Notes under the pieces: model-generated
Database searches by the model: none
What the model was told of the DNA's origin: nothing
The model's input: the letters and a program-made list of their open reading frames with translations, nothing else
NCBI RefSeq assembly: GCF_900101685.1
Contig: NZ_FMZZ01000002.1
Location: 186,001-250,000, forward strand
From: Actinokineospora iranica
GTDB taxonomy: Bacteria; Actinomycetota; Actinomycetes; Mycobacteriales; Pseudonocardiaceae
Length of the DNA: 64,000 nucleotides
Direction: 5' to 3'
Translations under genes and position numbers: made by a program
Shown here: positions 34,854 through 43,996 of the stretch, in pieces
Layout of the letters: every line of letters begins with the position of its first letter
Position numbering within the stretch: position 1 is the first letter of the stretch

Positions 34854-36689
34854 ATGCTGTGGAATTCGCCTTATCGGCGAAAAAGTCTGATAGGGGTGCT
34901 GGCGGCGGTCCTCGCTGTCGGGGCGGTGACGTACAGCGGTGAGAGCAACGCCGCGTACGCCGATGTCAAGACCTTCACCGACACGAAGACCGCCTCGGAC
35001 GGCAAGTCGTACTGGGTCAAGAACCACCTGGTCACCGGGGTCGCCAACCGGGCGGCCGCGGCGGGGCAGCGCAAGAAGTGGCTGCTGGTGTGGGCCGGGG
35101 ACGAGAACATCGCCGACACTCTCGTCAAGGACCTCAAGAACCTTCCCGGGTCGCTCACCGGCGGGCTGGGCAAGGTGACCAACGCGCTGCCGGGCCCGGA
35201 CTTCCTCGCCGTCATCGACGCGACCGAGGGCTCCGACACCTACGGCAAGGTCGTCAACACCGCGACCGTGGGCCCGCTGGTGGAGAACGAGCCGCACCAC
35301 ATGCAGTACGTGTGGCACAAGGGCGACACCGTGTACGCGGGCGCGCTGTTCGCCGCGGCGACCTACGCCTTCGACGTGAGCGCGCTGCCGCAGTTGAAGC
35401 TCAAGGGCGTCAGCCTGCCCACGCAGACCCTGGGCGGGTCGGTCCCGGACGCGTACTGGACGCTCAAGGACGGCACCGCGTACGGCACCTACATGGGCGG
35501 CCCGGTGCTGCCCGGCCCGTACGTCTACCCCAACGGCCAGGTGGCCGTGGGCAACGGCTTCGCGGGCAGCCCCGGCGCGCTGATCCGGTTCGACCGGGAC
35601 GGCAAGGTGCTCTCGCAGACCTCGGCGGCGACCCCGCAGGGCGACAACGAGAAGCTGTGCGCGAACCTGCCCCGGCTTGGCCAGGCCACCTGCGCCAACC
35701 CGCACGGCATCCAGGCCCGCGAGGACCTGAACACGCTGGTCACCAGTGACTACGCCGAGCCGCGCAACATCATTCTCGACCCGGTGAAGCAGCCGTCGCC
35801 GTACCTGCGCAGGCCGACCGTGCGGACCTGGGACATCACCGACCGCGACAACCCGAAGCTGCGCGCGGTGTCCTACCTGCAGGACGGCCCCCGAGCCGAC
35901 CCGGCCGACCCGCTGCACAGCGAGAGCCGCGCGGTCATGGAGGTCACCGTGACCAACCTGCCCGGCCACAAGGGCGCCTTCGCCCAGACCATGCAGGGCG
36001 GCGCGGTGCACTACACCCCGGACATCACCGCTCCCGAGCCCAAGTGGGTCGAGGTCTTCGACGACGGCTCGGCCAACAAGGCGATCCACGCGGCCAACGA
36101 CGACAACGGCGGCGGCTCCAACGGCGGCTGGATCCAGACCAGCCCGGACGACAAGTTCCTGTACCGGGCCATCTCCGGCCGCGCCAAGGGCGCGCTCGGG
36201 CCGAACGACCCCGGCACCACCGGCGGCGTCTACGTGCTCGACATCCAGAAGCTGGTCGCGGCGGGCACCGGCTTCACCTGCCGGGTGGACACCAAGGCCG
36301 AGGCGCGCAGCGGTGGTGCCGAGTCCGACTGCCCGACGGTGGCGGGCGCGCTGCCCATCAACCCGGGTCAGCCCGCGGCGGGTCCGCACTGGGGCGCGTA
36401 CGACAACTTCGTCCTGGACTCCGACGGCCTCTACAAGGAGACCCTCTCGCCGGAGCGGATCGCGGTGTCGAACTACTTCGTCGCCCGGTCCGGCCTCGAC
36501 GGTGACCACAAGGTGAACATCGTCAAGCTGAGCCCGGAGGGCAAGACCACCCTCGACACCGCGTTCAAGGACGAGTTCAGCGGGCAGGTCGGCATCAACT
36601 TCAACCGGCGCAGCTGGCCGCACGGCGACTTCGGCAACGCCAAGCCGCACTCGGAGCTGTTCGTCGTGGCCGACGCGGACGTGAAGTAG
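34854..36689 (+). CDS. Secreted SBP56 / methanethiol-oxidase-like protein
   Basis: A 611-residue protein with an N-terminal signal (YRRKSLIGVLAAVLAVGAV; a weak twin-arginine look). The body resembles the SBP56 beta-propeller family, of which MtoX oxidises methanethiol to formaldehyde, sulfide and peroxide and needs copper. Matching blocks: VIDATEGSDTYGKVVNTATV, NEPHHMQYVWHKGDTVYAG, PHGIQAREDLNTLVTSDYAE and EPRNIILDP. His residues in PHHM, PHGI, PHWG and WPHG could bind metal. ATG at 34854 has GGAG six bases upstream. Function is inferred. Confidence 0.65.
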   Translation: MLWNSPYRRKSLIGVLAAVLAVGAVTYSGESNAAYADVKTFTDTKTASDGKSYWVKNHLVTGVANRAAAAGQRKKWLLVWAGDENIADTLVKDLKNLPGSLTGGLGKVTNALPGPDFLAVIDATEGSDTYGKVVNTATVGPLVENEPHHMQYVWHKGDTVYAGALFAAATYAFDVSALPQLKLKGVSLPTQTLGGSVPDAYWTLKDGTAYGTYMGGPVLPGPYVYPNGQVAVGNGFAGSPGALIRFDRDGKVLSQTSAATPQGDNEKLCANLPRLGQATCANPHGIQAREDLNTLVTSDYAEPRNIILDPVKQPSPYLRRPTVRTWDITDRDNPKLRAVSYLQDGPRADPADPLHSESRAVMEVTVTNLPGHKGAFAQTMQGGAVHYTPDITAPEPKWVEVFDDGSANKAIHAANDDNGGGSNGGWIQTSPDDKFLYRAISGRAKGALGPNDPGTTGGVYVLDIQKLVAAGTGFTCRVDTKAEARSGGAESDCPTVAGALPINPGQPAAGPHWGAYDNFVLDSDGLYKETLSPERIAVSNYFVARSGLDGDHKVNIVKLSPEGKTTLDTAFKDEFSGQVGINFNRRSWPHGDFGNAKPHSELFVVADADVK

Positions 36690-36691
36690 CC

Positions 36692-38440
36692 ATGGAGCAT
36701 CCCCACGGCGGTCTCGAAGCGGCCGATGTCTCGGCGTTGCCGCTGATCCTGCGCCTGGCCCTGCTGCTGGTGACGGCTTTCGTCGCCGGTGTCGGCCTGG
36801 TGCGGCCACGAGTGGCCACCCTGCCCCGTCACGTGACGGTCCTGACGGTGGCGCTCGCGGCGTCCTCGGCCGGGCTGGCGGCGCTGTCGGTCGCGGTGGC
36901 CGAGGTCAGCGTGCTCGGCGCGGCGGCGCACGTGGTGCTCGTCGCCGCGGTCGCGCTGCTGCTGGGCAAGCCGACGCCGGTTCGCTGGTTGTCGGTGGCG
37001 CTGGTGCTGTTGCTGGTGGTCGAGACCGCCGCGGGGCGCTCCGGGGTGGAGTTCGCGGCCGACACCGTCTACGTGGCCGCCGCGGTCGCGTGGTTCGGCG
37101 TCACCGTGCTCACCACCTCGGCGGTGAGCAGGCCGGGTCCGCTCTCGCTGACCCTGGGCGGCGTGCTCGTGGTCGCCGGGGCGGCGCGGCTGGCCACCTC
37201 CGGGATCGCGTTCGACCGCAGGGTCTACGAAACCGGGTTCGGGCTGGTGCTGCTGGCGGTGGTCGTCCTGCCGCTGGTGGCGACGGTGCTCGCGGCCGTG
37301 CTCAAGGGCACGGACCGGGCATACCGGTTCGGCGCGGCGGGCGTCGTCGCGGCGTTCGTCGGCTGGAGCGCGCTGGCCGCGATCCCGTCGCCCGCGGAGC
37401 TTCCCGAGCCCGGCGTGCCGGTCCTCGCGGAGGCTTCGCTTGCCGGACAACGGGTTCCGGTGCTGATCAGCCCGCACCGGCCCGGCCGCAACCTGGTGCA
37501 CTTCCCGGCCAGCGCGGGCAACCGCGTCGAGGTGAGCGTGGCGGGCGGCCCGGCCGTCACCGCGACGCCGAGGGCCGGGGCCGAGGGCACCTGGGCCGAG
37601 GTCGACCTGCCCGCGGGCCGCGGTTCGGTCGTCGTCGGCCTCGGCGAGGCGCGCGACCAGGTCCGCATTGATACCGGCACTGACACCGGCTCCGACACTC
37701 GTGGCGCCGGTCCGGCGCTCGCCGCCGGGGCGGACGGGGCGGAGTGCGCGAGCGCCGCCCTGGGCGGCCTGCTCTCGGGCCGTCGCGACACGCTTACCGC
37801 GTGCCCGGCGGACACATTGTCCACTGAGGACGATCAGGCGCTGCGCAAACTGGTCGGTTTCCTGGCTTCGCGCGGGGTCGCGGGGATCACGGTGCGCGGC
37901 GACGAGTCGCCGCGCAGCACCCAGGCTGCCGAGACGATCCGCACGGCAGCCGCAGAGGCGAACGTGCGGGTCGACGCGGACCCGTTGCCCGACAACGCTC
38001 TCGTCGTGGTCTCGGGGTGGTCGGCGGCGCAGTCCGCGCTGACCACCGCCGCGGCCCAGCAGGCGGACAGCCCGGTGTACAGCTTCGGCCTGTACCTGGC
38101 GCCCTGGCTCCTGAACGCCCCGCTGGTGACCTCGGCGACCACCGTCTCGGTGCCGCTGCGGTTCGACCCCCGCGAACACCTCCCGGTGAGCTACGCCGTG
38201 GCGGTGGGCAACGGGTTCGGCGGGGAAAGCCCGACCGTGGCCGGTTTCCACGCCTGGCTCGGCGACCGGAAACCGTTGGCGGCGGGCGAAGTGCAGGTGT
38301 TCGCCGCCGCCCAGGTGACGGTCATGCCGATGGGGCCGGGCGAGGCGCACGCGCCGGGGATGCCGATGACCGAGGAACTGGCCGGGCAGTGGGTCCCGAA
38401 GGCGACCATTGTGCCGGTCAGTACGCCGCTGCTCAGCTAA
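36692..38440 (+). CDS. Membrane protein with large exported domain and Met/His-rich tail
   Basis: A 582-residue protein starting two bases after the SBP56-like gene. It opens with MEHPHGG and about eight hydrophobic helices in the first 235 residues. About 345 extracytoplasmic residues follow: an Ig-like block (PVLISPHRPGRNLVHFPA) similar to CopC/YtkA-type domains, a middle part with ALRKLVGFLASRGVAGITVR, and a tail with VMPMGPGEAHAPGMPM. That Met/His tail resembles copper-binding segments. It may belong to DUF6239, but I am not sure. A role supporting the SBP56 protein is inferred from position. Confidence 0.55.
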   Translation: MEHPHGGLEAADVSALPLILRLALLLVTAFVAGVGLVRPRVATLPRHVTVLTVALAASSAGLAALSVAVAEVSVLGAAAHVVLVAAVALLLGKPTPVRWLSVALVLLLVVETAAGRSGVEFAADTVYVAAAVAWFGVTVLTTSAVSRPGPLSLTLGGVLVVAGAARLATSGIAFDRRVYETGFGLVLLAVVVLPLVATVLAAVLKGTDRAYRFGAAGVVAAFVGWSALAAIPSPAELPEPGVPVLAEASLAGQRVPVLISPHRPGRNLVHFPASAGNRVEVSVAGGPAVTATPRAGAEGTWAEVDLPAGRGSVVVGLGEARDQVRIDTGTDTGSDTRGAGPALAAGADGAECASAALGGLLSGRRDTLTACPADTLSTEDDQALRKLVGFLASRGVAGITVRGDESPRSTQAAETIRTAAAEANVRVDADPLPDNALVVVSGWSAAQSALTTAAAQQADSPVYSFGLYLAPWLLNAPLVTSATTVSVPLRFDPREHLPVSYAVAVGNGFGGESPTVAGFHAWLGDRKPLAAGEVQVFAAAQVTVMPMGPGEAHAPGMPMTEELAGQWVPKATIVPVSTPLLS

Positions 38441-38476
38441 AACCCTTACGCAACAACTTTTCTCAAGGAGACAACC

Positions 38477-38701
38477 GTGAAGACCTTCTCCAAGGCGGTC
38501 GCCACCGGACTCGCGGCGGCGGCGCTGACCGTGGCCGTGGGCGGCGTGGCGAGCGCGACAGAAGCCACCCCCGCCTCGGCGGACGCCGCCCCGATCTGGC
38601 TCGTGCCCGGCGTCGACCTCGGCGCGCTGCTCGCCCCGGCCACCGGGCTGCCCGGCGGGCTCGCCCCGGTGTTCGGCCTGCTCAACGCGATCGGCGCGTA
38701 A
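38477..38701 (+). CDS. Small secreted protein 1
   Basis: A 74-residue precursor. GTG at 38477 follows AAGGAG by six bases. The signal peptide runs to a site like VASA-TEA near residue 27, leaving about 47 residues rich in Ala, Pro, Leu and Gly (DAAPIWLVPGVDLGALLAPA) and ending APVFGLLNAIGA. No Cys, His or Met in the mature part. I recognise no family. It is 36 bases after the Met/His-rich membrane protein. Confidence 0.65.
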   Translation: MKTFSKAVATGLAAAALTVAVGGVASATEATPASADAAPIWLVPGVDLGALLAPATGLPGGLAPVFGLLNAIGA

Positions 38702-38724
38702 GCCCCTCCCCGAAAGGAAACTCC

Positions 38725-38940
38725 ATGATCAAGAACCTCGCCCGCGCGGTCGTCGCCGCGGCCATGGCCGGACTGGCGTTCACCGGCGCGGCCGCCCCCG
38801 CGCTCGCCGACCCGGTGATCGTCGACGAGCCGGACACTAGCGACCTCAACGACACCTGGACCTTCGCGCCGCTGGGCGTGCCCGTCTTCGGCCTGATCCC
38901 GGTGATCCTGCGCGCGCCGAACGGCATCATCCCCGACTGA
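38725..38940 (+). CDS. Small secreted protein 2
   Basis: A 71-residue precursor with signal peptide ending APALA-DP near residue 28. The mature part of about 43 residues starts acidic (DPVIVDEPDTSDLNDTW) and ends in a hydrophobic stretch PVFGLIPVILRAPNGIIPD. It shares the motif PVFGL with protein 1, so the two are probably related. AAAGGAAA precedes ATG at 38725. A terminator follows. Confidence 0.65.
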   Translation: MIKNLARAVVAAAMAGLAFTGAAAPALADPVIVDEPDTSDLNDTWTFAPLGVPVFGLIPVILRAPNGIIPD

Positions 38941-38970
38941 CCACGAAGTCCATATCAGACTGTCCACTCA

Positions 38971-39006
38971 GGACGGGGCGCCGCCCGGCGGCGCTCCGTC
39001 CCTTTT
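38971..39006 (+). terminator. Intrinsic terminator with U-tract
   Basis: A 14-bp stem with one G-U pair (38971-38984 with 38988-39001), three-base loop, followed by CTTTT. It ends the leader-SBP56-peptide unit and lies 17 bases before the YeeE start, so readthrough could link the two. Confidence 0.85.
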
Positions 39007-39023
39007 CCCCGTCTGGAGTCCCC

Positions 39024-40280
39024 ATGTCCACGTCGTCCCCGCCCAGATTACTCACTTTCCCGACTTCCCGACCCGCGCCTGCCGCGCCGAGCGAGGGGCC
39101 GGTGCGCGTGGTCCCGCTGACCATCGCGGCGCTGCTGGCCGCGGGGCTCACGTGGTACGTGTGGACCTCCTTCGGCGCGAAGTCCGGCACCCTGCTGGCC
39201 CTGGGCTTGGGCCTCGGCCTGGCGCTGTTCCACTCCCGGTTCGGCTTCACCTCGGCGTGGCGGCAGCTCATCGCCGTGGGCAACGGCACCGGCCTGCGCG
39301 CGCACACCCTGCTGCTGGGCACGGCGGCCACGCTGCTCGCGCTGATCATCTCCACCGGCGCGGGCCTGTTCGGCTCGGTCCCCAAGGCGACCGGCGGGCC
39401 GATCGGGCTGGCGCTGTTCGTCGGCGCGGTGCTGTTCGCCATCGGGATGCAGCTGGGCGGCGCGTGCGCGTCGGGCACGCTGTTCGCGGTCGGCGCGGGC
39501 CAGTCGGCGATCGTGCTGACGCTGGGCGGGTTCATCGCGGGCTCGGTGATCTACACCTGGGCCTTCCCGGTCTTCGACGGCTGGCCCGCGCTGGCCCCGG
39601 TCGTGCTGTCCGAGCACGTCGGCTGGTGGGGCTCCTGGCTGATCACGGTCGCCGCGCTGCTCGCGATCGTCGTGGTCACCCGGGCGGTGCAGGCCCGCCG
39701 CAACCCGCCGCCGGTCGACGCTGCGCCCACCGCGCGCGGCCTGGCCAGGATCGTGCGCGGCTCGTGGCCGGTGCTCGTCGGCGCTGCGGTGCTCGGCACG
39801 CTGGCCGCGGCGGTGTTCCTGGTCTCCGGCGGGATCTGGGGCGTGACGTTCGCGTTCGCGCTGTGGGGCGCGAAACTGCTGCAACTGGTCGGCCTGCACC
39901 CCGAGCTGTGGGACTTCTGGCAGACCCCCGCCAACGCCAAGGCGCTGGCGGCCTCGATCTGGACCGACAAGACCAGCCTCACCAACATCGGCATCATGAT
40001 CGGCGCCGCGATCGCCGCCGCAGCGGCGGGCGTGTGGCGGCTGCACCGAAGCATCCCGTGGAAGACCGCGCTCGCGGCGGTGCTCGGCGGCATCCTGATG
40101 GGCGTCGGCGCACGCCTGGCCAACGGCTGCAACATCGGCGCCTACCTCGGCGGCATCTCCGTGGGCAGCCTGCACGGCTGGCTGTGGGGCGTGTTCGCGC
40201 TGGGCGGCACCTGGATCGGCCTGGCCCTGCGCCCCCTGTTCGGCCTGGCGAACCCCAAACCGAGCGACGGGGCCTGCTAG
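39024..40280 (+). CDS. YeeE/YedE family sulfur (thiosulfate) transporter
   Basis: A 418-residue protein with about 10-12 helices. The two conserved cysteine loops of the family are present: GMQLGGACASGTLFAVGAG in the first half and GARLANGCNIGAYLGGIS in the second. YeeE (TsuA) carries thiosulfate through the membrane by cysteine-assisted transfer; YedE relatives have been proposed as selenium transporters. It follows the SBP56-like cluster in the same direction, which supports a common sulfur or selenium theme. Confidence 0.88.
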   Translation: MSTSSPPRLLTFPTSRPAPAAPSEGPVRVVPLTIAALLAAGLTWYVWTSFGAKSGTLLALGLGLGLALFHSRFGFTSAWRQLIAVGNGTGLRAHTLLLGTAATLLALIISTGAGLFGSVPKATGGPIGLALFVGAVLFAIGMQLGGACASGTLFAVGAGQSAIVLTLGGFIAGSVIYTWAFPVFDGWPALAPVVLSEHVGWWGSWLITVAALLAIVVVTRAVQARRNPPPVDAAPTARGLARIVRGSWPVLVGAAVLGTLAAAVFLVSGGIWGVTFAFALWGAKLLQLVGLHPELWDFWQTPANAKALAASIWTDKTSLTNIGIMIGAAIAAAAAGVWRLHRSIPWKTALAAVLGGILMGVGARLANGCNIGAYLGGISVGSLHGWLWGVFALGGTWIGLALRPLFGLANPKPSDGAC

Positions 40281-40419
40281 GTCTGAGACAGAACCGGAGA
40301 CCGGAGACCAGCCCGGGTGGAAGGGGCGTGGCCAGGACCACGCGTGTAGCGGCAGATCCCGAGAGGCGTAAGGGGTACGTTTTGACCACCCCGGACGCGC
40401 GCAAGGGAGCCCGCTCATC

Positions 40420-42081
40420 GTGACCGCCACCACGAACTTCGACTACACCGACGTCCTGCCGCTCGCGCCGGACAACACCACCGAGTACCGGTTGGTGAGT
40501 CCGGACGGCGTGCGCGTCGTGGAAGCCGCCGGTCGGCGGTTCCTGGAGATCGACCCGGCAGCGCTGACCTTGCTGGCCAAAGAGGCGATCAAGGACATCC
40601 AGCACCTGCTGCGCCCCTCCCACCTGGCCCAGCTCCGCGCGATCGTGGACGACCCCGAGGCCAGCGGCAACGACCGGTTCGTGGCCATGGACCTGCTGCG
40701 CAACGCCTGCATCGCCGCGGGCGGGGTGCTGCCGATGTGCCAGGACACCGGCACCGCCATCGTGATGGGCAAGCGCACCGAGACCGTGCTCACCGGCGGG
40801 ACCGACGAGCAGGCGATCGCGCGCGGGGTCTTCGAGGCCTACCAGGAGCTGAACCTGCGGTACTCGCAGATGGCCCCGGTGACCTTCTGGGACGAGAAGA
40901 ACACCGGCACGAACCTGCCCGCGCAGATCGACATCCACACCAAGCCGGGCACCGACCCGAGCTACGAGTTCCTGTTCATGGCCAAGGGCGGCGGCTCGGC
41001 GAACAAGACCTTCCTCTACCAGGAGACCAAGGCCGTCCTGAACCCGACGCGGCTCGCGAAGTTCCTTGACGAGAAGCTGCGGAGCCTGGGCACCGCGGCC
41101 TGTCCGCCGTACCACCTCGCGATCGTGGTGGGCGGGCTCTCGGCCGAGCAGAACCTGAAGGTCGCCAAGCTGGCGTCGGCGCGCTACCTGGACAACCTGC
41201 CCACCGAGGGCTCCCCGCTCGGCCACGCGTTCCGCGACGTCGACCTGGAGCAGCAGGTGCTCGCGATGACCCGCGAGTTCGGCATCGGCGCCCAGTTCGG
41301 CGGAAAGTACTTCTGCCACGACGTCCGGGTGATCCGGCTGCCCCGGCACGGCGCGTCCTGCCCGGTCGGGCTGGCCGTGTCCTGCTCGGCCGACCGGCAG
41401 GCCAAGGCGAAGATCACCCCGGACGGCGTGTTCCTCGAACAGCTCGAACGCGACCCGGCGCATTTCCTGCCCGAGATCCACGGCGACGACCTCTCCGACG
41501 AGGTCGTCTCGATCGACCTGACCCGCCCGATGGCCGAGATCCGCGCGACGCTCTCGGCGCTGCCGGTGAAGACCCGCCTGTCGCTGACCGGGCCGCTGGT
41601 GGTGGCCCGCGACATCGCGCACGCCAAGGTCAAGGAGCGGCTGGACGCGGGCGAGCCGATGCCGCAATACCTCAAGGACCACCCGGTCTACTACGCCGGT
41701 CCCGCGAAGACGCCCGAGGGCTACGCGTCCGGCTCGTTCGGGCCGACGACCGCGGGCCGCATGGACTCCTACGTCGAGCAGTTCCAGGCCGCTGGCGGCT
41801 CGATGGTCATGCTGGCCAAGGGAAACCGCTCCAAGCAGGTCACCGAGGCCTGCCAGGCGCACGGCGGCTTCTACCTCGGCTCCATCGGCGGCCCGGCCGC
41901 TCGGCTGGCCCAGGACTGCATCAAGAAGGTCGAGGTCCTGGAATACCCGGAGCTGGGCATGGAAGCGGTCTGGAAGATCGAGGTCGAGGACTTCCCCGCG
42001 TTCGTCGTGGTCGACGACAAGGGCAACGACTTCTTCGCGGGCACATCGGCGCCGACACTACAGGTCACTTTCCGCCGGTAG
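40420..42081 (+). CDS. fumA: Fumarate hydratase, class I (iron-sulfur)
   Basis: A 553-residue single-chain class I fumarase that interconverts fumarate and malate in the citric acid cycle. The Fe-S cluster Cys residues are in [10 protein letters not shown] (about residue 107), YFCHDVRV and the C-terminal region, and the substrate motif [14 protein letters not shown] is intact. The C-terminal beta domain carries [15 protein letters not shown] and [16 protein letters not shown] at 40420 is the start. Being oxygen-sensitive, it is notable next to sulfur genes, but it is a separate unit. Confidence 0.95.
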   Translation: MTATTNFDYTDVLPLAPDNTTEYRLVSPDGVRVVEAAGRRFLEIDPAALTLLAKEAIKDIQHLLRPSHLAQLRAIVDDPEASGNDRFVAMDLLRNACIAAGGVLPMCQDTGTAIVMGKRTETVLTGGTDEQAIARGVFEAYQELNLRYSQMAPVTFWDEKNTGTNLPAQIDIHTKPGTDPSYEFLFMAKGGGSANKTFLYQETKAVLNPTRLAKFLDEKLRSLGTAACPPYHLAIVVGGLSAEQNLKVAKLASARYLDNLPTEGSPLGHAFRDVDLEQQVLAMTREFGIGAQFGGKYFCHDVRVIRLPRHGASCPVGLAVSCSADRQAKAKITPDGVFLEQLERDPAHFLPEIHGDDLSDEVVSIDLTRPMAEIRATLSALPVKTRLSLTGPLVVARDIAHAKVKERLDAGEPMPQYLKDHPVYYAGPAKTPEGYASGSFGPTTAGRMDSYVEQFQAAGGSMVMLAKGNRSKQVTEACQAHGGFYLGSIGGPAARLAQDCIKKVEVLEYPELGMEAVWKIEVEDFPAFVVVDDKGNDFFAGTSAPTLQVTFRR

Positions 42082-42101
42082 ACCGTCGCGAGTGGACACC
42101 A

Positions 42102-42135
42102 CAAGGGGCCGCGCCTTGACGGGCACGGCCCCTTG
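42102..42135 (+). terminator. Terminator after the fumarase gene
   Basis: CAAGGGGCCG (42102-42111) pairs with CGGCCCCTTG (42126-42135), a perfect 10-bp stem 20 bases after the stop. Confidence 0.75.
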
Positions 42136-42217
42136 GTGATGTGATCGTCGCGGTGTCGCGTGCGGTGACGGTTTCCGCCGCCGCATGGCGGCGCCGCGAC
42201 CACTGGGGAATCACATC

Positions 42218-42607
42218 ATGACAATTCAGCTCAACCACACGATAGTTCCGGCCAAGGACAAGCACGCCTCGGCCACTTTCCTCACCGAGATATTCGATTT
42301 GCCCGCGCCGGTCCCGGCCGGGTTCTTCCTCGCCGTCACGCTCGACAACGGCGTGACGCTCGACTACGCCGAGCCGCCGGTGGACTTCTCCCCGATGCAC
42401 CTGGCCTTCCTGGTCAGCGAGGAGGAGTTCGACGGCGTCTACGGCCGGATCAAGGCCTGGGGCCTGGACCACTGGGCCGACCCCCGGCGGGAGCGGCCCG
42501 GCGAGATCAACACCAACGACGGCGGCCGCGGCGTCTACTTCACCGATCCGAACGGCCACTTCCTGGAAGCCATCACGGTGCCCTACGGCGGCTGGCCGAA
42601 GACCTGA
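42218..42607 (+). CDS. VOC (glyoxalase/bleomycin-resistance) family protein
   Basis: A 129-residue single-module vicinal-oxygen-chelate protein. Metal-binding positions fit: His in LNHTIVPAKD, His in FSPMHLAFLVS and Glu in PNGHFLEAITVPYG. The reaction is unknown. ATG at 42218 is preferred (TGGGGAATC upstream); the longer frame from 42185 overlaps noncoding sequence. Convergent with the M23 peptidase gene, with three bases between the stops. Confidence 0.85.
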   Translation: MTIQLNHTIVPAKDKHASATFLTEIFDLPAPVPAGFFLAVTLDNGVTLDYAEPPVDFSPMHLAFLVSEEEFDGVYGRIKAWGLDHWADPRRERPGEINTNDGGRGVYFTDPNGHFLEAITVPYGGWPKT

Positions 42608-42610
42608 CCG

Positions 42611-43597
42611 CTACAGGGTGATCCCGCGGGCCCGCAGCCACGGCACCGGGTCGATCTTGCGGCTGCCGCCCTGCCACACCTCGAAGTGCAGGTGCGGGCC
42701 GGTGGACTGGCCGCGGTTGCCGATGGTGGCGATCTGCTGGCCAGCGCCGACGCGGGCGCCCTTGCTGGTGAGGATCTCGTTCATGTGGCCGTAGACGGTC
42801 ACCGTGCCGTCGTCGTGGCGGATGCGGACCCACAGCCCGAAACCGCTGGCCGGGCCCGCGTCGATCACCACGCCGGAGGTGACGGCCAGGATCGGCGTGC
42901 CGATCTTGTTGGCGATGTCGACGCCGTAGTGGGTGCTGCCCCACCGGGCGCCGAAACCGGAGGTGAACCGGCCTTGGGCGGGCTTGACGAAGCCCGAGGC
43001 CGCTGGTTTCGCCGCGGCCGCAGTCGCCTGCCGCTTCTTGTCGGCGGCAGCCTTCTCGGCCGCGGCCTTCTCCGCTGCCGCTTTCTTGGCGGCGGCGGCC
43101 TTCTCGGCAGCCGCCTTCTCGGCGGCGGCCTTGTCCGCGGCGGCCTTCTCGGCGGCGGCCTTTTCCGCGGCGATCTTGTCCGCGGCGGCCTTCTCGGCGG
43201 CGGCCTTCTCCGCGGCGGCCTGCTGCTCCGCGGCGATGACCTGCTGGCGCGCCGCCTCGGCCGCGCGTGCCTGCTCGGCGCGCACGTCGTCGGCCCGCTG
43301 GAGCTTCCTGGCCTCGGCGATCGAGTCGCCGAGCGTGGCGCGGGGAGCGATGAGCGACAGCGCGGCCTCGGACTTGGGGGCCGCGGTGAGGGCCATCCGC
43401 AGAACGCCCTCGACGCCGTTGTCGGCCTCGGGAACGGCCATGGCGGTCAGGAGCGGGTGGCCGACGGCCACCACGGCGCTCGCGGCCATGACCGCGGCGA
43501 CCCGGCGCTTGCGCGCGGATCGCGGTTTGCGGTGCCTGCCCCCGACGCCGGTGACCGGCGTCGGGCGGGCTGAGTCGCCCTGGGGTGATGCTGACAT
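42611..43597 (-). CDS. M23-family peptidoglycan endopeptidase
   Basis: A 328-residue exported protein. A basic N-terminus (RHRKPRSARKRR) precedes a signal/anchor segment. A long Ala/Lys/Glu-rich helical linker follows (about residues 110-195), made of repeats such as AAAEKAAADK that probably form a coiled coil. The C-terminal LytM domain has HYGVDIAN, the HMNEI block and the catalytic HLHFEVWQGG. ATG at 43597 is used. A candidate MtrA site lies about 95 bases upstream, consistent with cell-wall regulation. Confidence 0.92.
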   Translation of the reverse strand: MSASPQGDSARPTPVTGVGGRHRKPRSARKRRVAAVMAASAVVAVGHPLLTAMAVPEADNGVEGVLRMALTAAPKSEAALSLIAPRATLGDSIAEARKLQRADDVRAEQARAAEAARQQVIAAEQQAAAEKAAAEKAAADKIAAEKAAAEKAAADKAAAEKAAAEKAAAAKKAAAEKAAAEKAAADKKRQATAAAAKPAASGFVKPAQGRFTSGFGARWGSTHYGVDIANKIGTPILAVTSGVVIDAGPASGFGLWVRIRHDDGTVTVYGHMNEILTSKGARVGAGQQIATIGNRGQSTGPHLHFEVWQGGSRKIDPVPWLRARGITL

Positions 43598-43690
43598 GGG
43601 GGAGTGCCTTCCGTCTCGGGGAGATCCGGTCGGGCACCGGGCGGGGGATCCCGGGTGAGCCAGTGCGGGATAAACCTGACTCGAGCCCTC

Positions 43691-43706
43691 GTAACCGAAC
43701 CGTGAC
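43691..43706 (-). promoter_or_regulatory. Candidate MtrA-binding site before the M23 peptidase
   Basis: GTAAC-CGAACC-GTGAC on the plus strand (GTCAC-GGTTCG-GTTAC on the minus) fits the direct-repeat GTNAC-N6-GTNAC pattern of the actinobacterial cell-wall regulator MtrA. A plausible promoter (TTGCCT, 16 bases, TAGCGT) lies just upstream on the minus strand. The rest of 43598-43996 holds A/T-rich sequence and no gene. Confidence 0.5.
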
Positions 43707-43996
43707 GTTCGCCGCGACGCTACCCTCAGCGACCAAAAAGGCAAACCTGATGTGATCTGGCTTAAAAATAGCCCGTCTTTAGGGTGATATACCCGGAGAT
43801 CGACTACTCAGCGTGCTGACTAGATCGACTCGATGGTCATTTACCGCCTTGCACCAGCCATGACCTGCGCCATTGCCGTCCGATGCTTCCCCTGGCCAGC
43901 CGCCCGCGCTCCGCGCCCCTCGTCGCGCGGCAGGCGAACCGACGCGTTAAGGGGCAGTGACGGAGATCACTGTTTGTGCGGCGGCAGGGGCGCTGA

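Noticed and set aside
43598-43760. Possible c-di-AMP (ydaO-type) riboswitch before the M23 peptidase
   Set aside because: Such genes often carry one, and fragments like GCTGAGGGTAGC look suggestive, but the conserved GGTGAAT-type core and paired elements could not be found; a promoter plus MtrA-like site explains the region better.
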